From assembly GCA_918026815.1 (NCBI GenBank), contig CAKJVC010000042.1, positions 1 through 64,000 on the forward strand: a stretch of DNA of 64,000 bases. Reading direction: 5' to 3'. The position numbers and the translations under genes were made by a program. This DNA comes from Chalara sp. BL73. Its lineage: Eukaryota > Ascomycota > Leotiomycetes > Helotiales. The notes beneath the pieces were generated by a model. It made no database searches. It was not told the origin of the DNA and worked only from the letters and a program-made list of their open reading frames with translations. Shown piece after piece: positions 55,901-64,000 of this stretch (its first letter is position 1; each line of letters opens with the position of its first letter).

Positions 55901-57314
55901 TTTAGCGAAATCATAGCAGGCCTGTCAACTCTCTGGCGCTTGTGCGGATTAGAAGCAGTTCTTGAATGTGTCTGATTTTGATTCAACGAAGCATTAGCAA
56001 GTGGTGGCTGTTCAGTAGATGTAGGACTCATTGCTATCAGACTTGATAGAGTCTGATCCTGCGGCATGCCTTGCACTTGAGTAGGACCGAGTTGTCTTTG
56101 TGTGGTTGAATCGTTTTTCGACTAGGTTAATCAAAATGTCAGCAAGAACTCCAATAGTTACTGTTTGTGCTTGCAATTTGGAGGCTCGGCAAATAACGAC
56201 ACGTCAATGAATCGTATGTGATTTTGAAATGTATTATTTAATTAGTGAATGTGATATAATAATTAGGGTGGATTGACGCTAATCTGTAACTCGATAATTG
56301 ATATTGCGTGGAAGACCATGATGAATCGAAATCTAATGCTAGATAAATGGTTTAATGCAGGTTACCGGATAAAGTTGCGCAAGACTCCTTAAAGAGACAT
56401 GCGCAAGAGCGTTTGGCTGAGTAGCTAAACATCTCCAATTGCTCAAATACGCAAGGGTACTAGAGCCGTAGAACAAGATTGGTGCCGCTTAATGGGGTCA
56501 CAGAAATGGAAATATCGACTTGAAAAAGACTGATTATCTCATGACTTACTCCTTGAACGTCTGAGCTTTGGCCTGGAGGATTGCTTGTAGTTACGGGCCA
56601 AGGCAAATATGGGATGTGTGCAATCGATGTGTGCGCGGCTGAATATAGACGAGGAGCACTTGTCGAGGTCAATACATCATCTATTGATTGTCTTGATGCC
56701 GGTATCGTTGAACTTTGGCTTGCCTGTGCATAGGAGACGTCTTGCTGGCCACCTGTCGGTACACTTCCGCTCAGAATCTGGGTTCCTGTATCAGCTGCCG
56801 GATGAAGACTTTGCGCCTGATGCTGCCCTGGCTCGGAGGTAGAGATGGCACTAAACTCGTTCTGATTCGATATGCGCTGTGGATTGATAAAGGGTGTGCC
56901 GTGCGCGAGTGGAGGGTCGTTTTCAATACCGGGATGTAGGTTTCCTGAAACAGAACTCGAGGACGATCTGAAGGAAAGATCAGCATTGTGAATAGGCAGG
57001 GCCACTTCAATGGACCATAAAGGAAACAGATCCAGTGAAAGGAACGCAAAGGTACCACAAGTCTCGCACATGGTGGACTACATGAGGAAGAATTACCTTT
57101 GAGCAAACCCATTGGGCTGTGTATCGAGGTGCCCTGGCGGTCTTGCCGGAACAGGTCGGTGCGTGGGGCGTACTGAGTTGTTTCCCACATTCCCTGTCAT
57201 CCACGATTTGGCTTGTTTTGAGCCTCCAAAGAGGGTATTAAGGGTCCCATTGACTTGGTTGACATCCATATTTATAGCCACGGGTTGAGCATTATTCGTT
57301 CCCCGGCGGCGCAT
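52921..57314 (-). CDS. MIZ/SP-RING protein, probable E3 SUMO ligase (PIAS/Zmiz-like)
   Basis: Proposed exons 57314-57097, 56967-56550 and 56121-52921 give 1278 residues. The long last exon is certain; the two upstream exons are inferred from splice signals and frame. The N-terminal half is low-complexity and rich in Gln, Asn, Ser and Pro (poly-Q around IARQQAILAQQQQNM). The C-terminal third has the SP-RING: CLHRECFDLETFL, then QWKCPLCSRDARPYALQVDDF, with Cys/His zinc ligands near residues 1110-1165. The very end, PQVIEIDSD, is a SUMO-interacting motif (hydrophobic core plus acidic tail). No SAP domain is seen. Such proteins transfer SUMO to nuclear targets. The 428-nt second intron is unusually long for this region. 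Confidence 0.88.
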
Positions 57315-57950
57315 ATCTTATGAAGCCTTCATGCACAGGTGGCCCTGGAGAGAGTGGTGACTACCAGGCTATGTCGAGTCAGCCAGATGTTGCACCTGGG
57401 AAGCTCATCGAGGTTGCGGTACCATTAAGTGCGATCCTGGAAAGAGCCGTACGAATGGTGAAGCCTCGTCTTCTCCTGGTGTGTGGGCCGAACGATCCAG
57501 CGCGGTGAGTGTTGTCGCAGATGAAGACGGTGTCAGAGTTCGAATACTAATGCGAGTTGCGCTCATGTTTCAACATATGCGTAAAGTTGAAGAGGATCGC
57601 CACCCACTGGGCGCGAAGGGATCTCGAATCCGACCCAGAAGGAAGAGAAACCGAGTTCGAGAAGCAGCAAAAGAGGCAGAGTGCCCGTACGCGAGGACAA
57701 ATCTTAGTACTCCATGAACCACAACCGCACACAGGTACAAGAAGTGGACTTGACCTGGGGGACCTGAAGTAGAAGGCAATGAAGACCCGAGGAAACGGTC
57801 AGGAAGTAAATTAGAGGATGAGGGAGCGAGGAGAGGAAGGTCAAGGGATGGTTGAGGCTTGTTGGGGGTAAAATGGGTAAGGCAACTGATTGTTGTTGGT
57901 GTTGGTGGCCGAGCTTGGTGAGTGTGTAATGGGTAATCAGTAGAAATGTT

Positions 57951-57985
57951 CAGATCAGATCAGATCAGTTCAGTTCAGATCAGTT
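57951..57985. repeat. CAGAT/CAGTT pentamer repeat (7 units)
   Basis: Seven 5-bp units alternate between CAGAT and CAGTT in an irregular order, creating several overlapping GATC sites. It is a simple microsatellite. Confidence 0.85.
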
Positions 57986-58389
57986 CTGGTTCTTTAGGTC
58001 TTTGGAGGTTACGATCATGGCGGCGTTGTACCAGGGGGGGGGCCTGGTATACGCTGATTGGCTGCATGATGGTGGGATTATTAGTCACACTCCAAGACCT
58101 TTTGCTATATATACATAGTCGGGATTATGGGTATTGACTCTCAGGTATTCTCAAGTATCATTGGTATTTACCGATAAGTAAGCCCCCAATTACCCGTTAC
58201 TGTCGGTACCGATATCTACCCATAAATACAAGGTATTACCCGTCCCACAAGTCCCTAAATGGCAGGCAAAGGGGTTCTCGCATCAACTCATGGGGGGCAT
58301 CCAAAGTAAAGTGCGGCGGCGTAGGCTCCGGATCTGGACGCTCTAATCGATAAAAATCGATAAAGTCACCAAATTAAAATTTCCAAGGT

Positions 58390-58425
58390 CCCAGTCCCAG
58401 TCCCAGTCCCAGTCCCAGTCCCAGT
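58390..58425. repeat. (CCCAGT)6 hexanucleotide repeat
   Basis: Six perfect units of CCCAGT, followed by a near-unit CCCTGG. It lies about 680 bases upstream of the Boi-type gene. Confidence 0.95.
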
Positions 58426-59104
58426 CCCTGGTCCCCCGTCCCCCAGCTGCTGGCCACAATCCCATATTCACTCGACTTCTCCCTTCCTTTGCTTTGCTTT
58501 GCTTATACTGCAAAATACCTCCCAAGTACAAGTACAATTAATGCCTAATACATCCCCTCATCTATCGCATATATATTCACCAACACCAAACCCCAATTGA
58601 TCGGCGCTGAGGATCTCTCGTGCCATTCACGACCCGCCCCCAATTCATCATTGAAAACGGCAGCGCATCTATTTCCAGCTGCCCTATTGGCGTCTACGTG
58701 CAAAGTGCCAGCGAGCGGCTGTCACTTTTACCCCATACCCTGCCGCGCAAATTCAACCACCCATAGAACGAACAACTACCAACGGCTCATTGTCTGCCAC
58801 ATAATCTTTTATCCATCGGTTCGCCAGCACCAGTGAGGACCGACACGTCAAGTTGAGCGACACCACAATTGTTTTGTTTCGTTTCGTTTCATTTTTGTTG
58901 CGCAGAAACATTCATCGTCTGCTGAGAAGATCCTATCCCCACCGAACGAAGACTTTCCGTCTCGGAACGACGCCGCCCCAAAATAACCCGCCTGCAAAGA
59001 TCGGAACACACACCCGATGTCCCTCCCTTCTGTATAATTAATCTGGTCCCGGGGAAGCTGGAAGAGCAGTAGCTTCGAGCGGCGCCATACCATTCGGGAT
59101 CACA

Positions 59105-62100
59105 ATGGAAGCTCCGAGTAGACCTGATCAAGCGCGTCCAGAGCCGGGCCAGATCTTGATAGTAATTCGTGAGCAACACTTTTGATTTACTGTTTCTGCC
59201 ATTGAGAGCAACCAAACACTAGAATCTCTGCACATAGAAGGCTTGACCTCCTGGCTGCGTGGTGTTAAGTGACTACTGACGCTAATTATTACTGGCAGAT
59301 GATTTCTCCGCCCGAAGCTCTGATGAATTAAGCCTTTCCAAAGGCGATCGCGTGGAACTGATTGAACGAGATGATGATTTTGGAGATGGCTGGTACCTGG
59401 GGAGGCATATTTCCAGCGGGCATAGTGGACTCTTCCCTGAAGGTATTATTTGCCCGAGCGGTCATGTTCGCGGACTCGAATTAATTCCTGCCAGTGTATA
59501 CACGAATAGCTCCTCGAGGCGCCCCTTCATATCCCCCTACGAATCTAATTCCCAAATCATACCCGGCATCAGAAGGATTGCAGGTTAAGCAAGAGCCTGT
59601 TCAACTACCTCTAACCGCTAGTATTGAACCTAGTACAACGATTGATTCTCGACTTTCAACCCCTTCCGCAGACCTGAGTACAATAACTCAAGGTAGTCAA
59701 CATTCTGCTACGTCTGAAACCAACAACAGCACAACTCTACCTCTAAGTCCGAAGGAGCTCGATGCATCGGTTCCGCCTCCCATCTCCATCTCTGCCGCAA
59801 CTCCGCCAGTACCCAACAGTCTCAGCATGACATCTGCTGTCAGATCGCATAGCCAAGGCAACGATAGTCCGGTGATGAACGAGACTTTGAGCGTCATTGA
59901 CGAACACATAACAGATATGAATTCTCCTCACCACAGCATTGTAACTGAGCGACGTGGCAATGACTCGGGTAGCGAATACAGCAGCCATTTAGACCATAGA
60001 TTGTCATATATCAATGGAGAGGAGACCGACGAAGAAGAGGAGGCCCAATCATACCACACCCGGGAGGAAGTAATGATCTGGAACGCCGACCAAGTTGCGG
60101 AGTATCTATTTACACAAGGCGTGGAGGCAAAGCACTGCGAGGTCTTCCGAGATCAGGAAATCACTGGTGACGTCCTATTAGGAATGGATCAAACTTCAGT
60201 ATTCTTGAAAGAGTTCGACCTAGGGTCCGTCGGTCGCAGACTCAAAACTTGGCAAAGGATTAAAAGCCTCCAGGATGATTTGAGAGAGGAAACCCGTACC
60301 AGGCGAAACACGGCGACGTATGGAAGTGAAATTAGCCATGACGACTCTATCAGAAATAGAAGCCGCAGTGAAACCTCCACAAGCATAATTGCAAGGGCTC
60401 CAAGCGTTATAGACCGGCCAATATCACGCCAGAATAGCCGTCTCTCCCAACAGCATACGCCTCCCGCGACTATTGCAAGAAGCGATACTGTCAAAGCCTC
60501 TCCAGTATCCCCAAAGACTATCGCAGAAAGCCCCGGGCCAGCCCATGAGAAACGGCCTTCTGCTGCGTCAATACGCGAGATGCAACATTCCAGGCAAAGC
60601 TCTGCAGCGGATTACAATATTGCGGCAGCTATGACAGCCTCTGACTTAGGTGGCATGCGATCCACACCTGTTAGATCTCCTACTAAGACAAAAGATGCAC
60701 ACAAGAAGCAGCCTTCCTTTGACAGGAATTGGACTATGGGGAGTGCAATTAGCCCGCCACTCTCCACTCCTCTACCAAGTCGGCCGCTCTCCTCTTCTGG
60801 ACTTCAGGGAATTGTCAGAAGTGCCACTGACCATTCCAAGAGCCCAAATCCCTCTTCTACTTTTGACACCCTAGACAGGGGATACTTTTCGGGTGGCGAG
60901 GCTGAGGGTCGACAGCGAAATGTTCTAAGAAAACGCACTACCAGCCAAGGTACCCACTCACGCAACAGCAGCTATACTGACGAGCAGAGAATGAGGAGTG
61001 CAACTACACATACCAGACACTCTAGGTTTGGCAGTGTGGACTCAGTCAGAGCCTCCACCCCTCCATCGGCAGCACAGAAATATTATGGTTTATCCGTGAG
61101 CGGGGGACGACGAAGAACGCCATCAGAAAGTTCTTTCACCACGGGAAATACTCCACCACGGCCACCTCCACCACCAAAAGATTTCCCTTCACCTGTTACT
61201 TCGCCTACTGTTACGAAACTAGAAGGGAATCCATTTGAGAATGTCATCTCTCCAAAATCAACATCCACCAAGCCCCAACCAGCAGATTGGCTTCTCCCAA
61301 CGAAGTCGTCTCGTGGACCATTTGGTCTTCGTGCAATATCTGATGCAGTGACTGGCCATGAGAAAAGGGCTGCGGGTACAGACCCTCTTCCGTCCCCAGT
61401 GAAGGAATCACCCGTGCAATCACCTTCAACAAGAACTGGTTCTAGTACCCCATCTGGCGGACCAAGTTTCGACCTCGATTCTCCCGATGCCAAGGTCGCC
61501 ATGACGGTGCCTCCTAATCCATCAAAGTCTAGGAAAAAGTCGAAGAAGGAGACCAGTGCCTATACTCGGGGTCTGGAGAAGAAGACACCACAGGAGCAGA
61601 TGGTTGGAGCCGATTATAGCGGGTGGATGAAGAAGAAAAGCACAAACCTAATGACAACTTGGAAGCCACGCCTTTTCGTCTTAAAAGGACGCCGGCTATC
61701 ATACTACTACTCCGAGGATGATCAGCAAGAAAAGGGTTTGATCGATATATCTTTCCATCGCGTTCTCCCTGCGGATAATGACAGATTAACTGGCCTGCAT
61801 GCAACTCTTACTGGAGCGACAAACAGCCCGACTAGTCCAAATGGGCCGCATACCGAAACAATTGCCTCAAAGCAGGCTGCTGCGGAGCCCGAATCAACTC
61901 TCAGCAAAGGAAGCGACCAAATGTTTATATTTAAGCTTGTTCCTCCACGAGCGGGTCTTTCTCGGGCCGTCACCTTCACGAAACCAACTGTACATTACTT
62001 TGCCGTTCCAAATATCAAGACGGGACGTCTTTGGATGGCGGCTCTCATGAAGGCCACGATCGATCGTGATGATTCCAAGCCTATTACTACAACATATCAA

Positions 62101-62367
62101 CAGAAGACTATCTCCTTAGCGAAAGCTCGCATGATGCGTCACCGCCCTCCTGCGCTGATGAACTTGGATGAGCATGCTGACGAAGAGGCGCTAAAGACTC
62201 CCGCAAGCGACAAAAATGGCCTTAATATCCAAGGTATCATCTATGACAAGGATGATAACGAAGATGATAGCGGCGTTTCTGGTGTCTCGAAGCCAGATGC
62301 CCAAAGTGCGGGCTTGTCCAATGGACATGCAGGGCTGGAAAACACACCCGAACCAAGAACAGCTTAA
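59105..62367 (+). CDS. Boi1/2 / Pob1-type polarity scaffold (SH3-SAM-PH)
   Basis: Three exons (59105-59168, 59299-59442, 59495-62367) give 1026 residues. The SH3 domain spans roughly residues 15-75 across both introns: VIHDFSARSSDELSLSKGD, ERDDDFGDGWYLGRH, GLFPEVYTR. A SAM domain follows near residues 260-325 (IWNADQVAEYLFTQGVE, FLKEFDLGSVGRRLK). Next is a long Ser/Thr/Pro-rich disordered stretch with a polyproline PPRPPPPPKDFPSP near 625. The PH domain lies near residues 775-920 (YSGWMKKKSTNLMTTWKPR, LFVLKGRRLSYYYSEDD). This order is that of yeast Boi1/Boi2 and fission-yeast Pob1, which work at the plasma membrane in exocytosis and polarised growth with Cdc42 and formins. It is expected at hyphal tips. 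The gene appears intact. Confidence 0.95.
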
Positions 62368-62919
62368 CCAATGTCGGCAAAAATGTTTATATGATGACTT
62401 GACGACGGGACGGAAATAGTGAACGCATCATGGGCTTACACTAATTACTCAACCCTTTTTATTTACGCTTTCCACTTTCTACAGCATGGCAGGAACGCAT
62501 GGTGGTAGTCATAAAGTATGATATCCGTAATTATGGGCATAAAACGGTATGGTTCTCGAGTTTTTTTTGGACAAGCATTGCAGAGTTTCTCCATCTCGGA
62601 AACCTTCAAACTGCTGATTTAAAACTTCGCTGGGACGATAAGTTGGAGGATGCTGAGTTGAGAGCGATGGTGGCATGAAGGCGACAAGGTGACGATAGGG
62701 AGGCATATCAGGCGGACGGCAATACGTTCCTTTTTTGCAGCCACATATCCGTAGCAGGGAGTGAACAATCAACCAATGACTACATGTTTTGAGCACTTTC
62801 TTTCGCGTGTGCAGCGATTTTTAGCCCAATTGTTTCACAGCGATTCATGGAATATTCCTTATATGCTTTATTACAATCATCGTCACCCGTGAGAGGTGAA
62901 AAAAAAAACCCAAAAAATC
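62368..62919. other. Convergent intergenic region, no gene seen
   Basis: This lies between the 3' ends of the Boi-type and TauD-type genes. No supported feature was found. Confidence 0.5.
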
Positions 62920-64000
62920 CTACGCAATTACCTCTCTTTCAGCCTTCAATGCCTCCCTCCTCGATCGACTATTTGGATCAAAATACGGCTTCTCACCCAG
63001 ACTCACAACCCTATTTCCTTGCCTCTTCCCATCATAATCATTCGTTGCTGTGTGGAAGACAGATCTATTGTCCCATATCGCGAGATCATTTCTGCCCCAT
63101 TTAAACCTGACCTGCAAATCGTGATTTTCCGCGATCAGCTTAAGGAAATACGATTTAAGGATCTCGGATTCCGTTTCGGTGACGTCGTCGATATGGCCGG
63201 CGTGGACCTGGTGCGCGGCGCCGAAGAGGGATTTCCACCCCGTCACAGGGTTGGTACGCACAACGGGGTGGGAGGCCGTGAAGTCCGTGCCATTGTTCTC
63301 TGGTGCGCCGCGGTCAGAGTCGAAGAGCTGGAGCTTGTGCTCACTGGCTACTTTGTTGAAGTTTGGCTAGCCATCGTTAGTTTTTTAAGTCTTTTCCTTC
63401 CCCTGTCCTTTTCGCTCCCCTGGAAAGGCAGCACGAACCTGGTAATGCGTCGCGCTTAAGCCCTCGGCGAACTTTCTCCAGCTCGGGCTTAGCTTCTCGT
63501 ATGCTTCGTAGCCGCTCGCCCACAGCGTATCCCCGCCCGCATCATCTTCCGGGACCTGCACGATCTTGAGGATCGCGTAGTCGGAGGGAATGCGCTCGAA
63601 GGTGATATCTGCGTGCCAGCCCTCAGAAGCGATGCGTTTCGAGGCTTCGAATTTGTCGGCGTAGAATTTGCGGCCCTGCTCCGAGGAGATGACGGATACC
63701 TCGTCGTCGAGCTTACCGTTCTCGTCGACGGCGATGCCACGGGCTGCGTTGGAGAGCGCGTGCTTGTGGAGCTATATGAACGATTCAGTATGTTGTTCCA
63801 TGTTGCGAAGCAGGGTGAGAAGGAAGAAAGAAGGGAGGAGTTAGGAAATAGTACCTTGCTCGTTGCGGGTTTGCCGGTAAGCTCGCCTAGCTTTTGACCC
63901 AATGTCTTTTGCTGCTCGATACCAATGTCCTGGTTTCTGAAGAAGACGACACCTCTCCGAGACACTAAAACCGCAAGATCGCGAACTTTGGCATCATCCT
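62920..64000 (-). CDS. TauD/TfdA-type 2-oxoglutarate dioxygenase (partial)
   Basis: The gene enters from the right edge; visible exons are 64000-63855, 63771-63439 and 63366-62920. Blocks in order: AVLVSRRGVVFFRNQD, HKHALSNAARGIAVDENGK, the iron-binding HxD in GWHADITFERIPSDYA, GGDTLWASGYEAYEKLS, ASHPVVRTNPVTGWKSLF, FKWGRNDLAIWDNRS, the distal histidine in VFHTATNDYDG, and the oxoglutarate arginine in GNRVVSLGEKPY. These are all intact TauD-family residues. The family uses Fe(II), O2 and 2-oxoglutarate to release sulfite from taurine-like sulfonates, or to oxidise related substrates, in the cytosol. The fungal version usually has a longer N-terminus, which is outside the window. The substrate is unproven. 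Confidence 0.93.

Larger units (their letters stand above)
57315..59104. other. Long divergent intergenic region with short tandem repeats
   Basis: A 1.8-kb region separates the head-to-head MIZ and Boi-type genes. It holds several tandem repeats (57951-57985 and 58390-58425, listed separately), short CTTTG and GTTTC runs near 58495 and 58870, and small open frames that resemble no known family. Long 5' untranslated leaders of the two large genes probably lie here. Confidence 0.5.

Overview
The window is nuclear DNA of a filamentous ascomycete (Pezizomycotina). Nearly every gene is broken by short GT-AG introns, mostly 50-80 nt. The gene families also fit: a STAND N-terminal domain, HET-domain relics, HsbA, Zn2Cys6 and fungal-specific transcription factors, NmrA-like reductases and a Boi-type SH3/SAM/PH protein. 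Domain style slightly suggests Leotiomycetes, but the species cannot be told from the sequence. Exon structures were worked out by hand from splice signals, reading frame and family resemblance; none is confirmed by transcripts.

Region 1-15 kb is accessory and decayed. It holds the N-terminus of a STAND/ankyrin-type protein at the left edge, a possible retrotransposon LTR relic, a HET-domain pseudogene with in-frame stops, an intact gene for a secreted cysteine-containing protein with a lysine-rich repeat tail, an AT-rich gene-free stretch, an HsbA-type secreted protein, and the 3' half of an ABCC transporter riddled with frameshifts.

Region 15.9-42 kb is metabolic and is the most interesting part. 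An NmrA-like gene, an atypical SDR and a second NmrA-like gene come first. Then follow a Zn2Cys6 regulator; a 2OG-Fe(II) dioxygenase head-to-head with a Dal5-type MFS permease; a DapA-family aldolase head-to-head with an aspartate aminotransferase; a Baeyer-Villiger-type monooxygenase head-to-head with a 5-oxoprolinase; a two-finger C2H2/C2HC regulator; and a beta-hydroxyacid dehydrogenase. Near the centre of each of these three bidirectional promoters lies the same palindrome, AAGTGGAGCWCCAC or a close variant. I read this as a co-regulated catabolic cluster. A plausible but unproven route runs from a 5-oxoproline-type lactam to an amino acid, a 2-oxo acid, and aldol cleavage to pyruvate plus an aldehyde acid that is then reduced. 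Each palindrome arm also fits the CreA consensus SYGGRG, so carbon catabolite repression is an alternative meaning of the motif.

Region 43.8-64 kb is more housekeeping-like: an MFS transporter, a secreted subtilase, an alpha-arrestin with a PPxY motif, a second HET relic that has lost its HET core, a large MIZ/SP-RING SUMO-ligase-like protein, a Boi1/2/Pob1-type polarity scaffold, and a TauD-type dioxygenase cut by the right edge. No tRNA, rRNA, CRISPR array or intact transposon was recognised.
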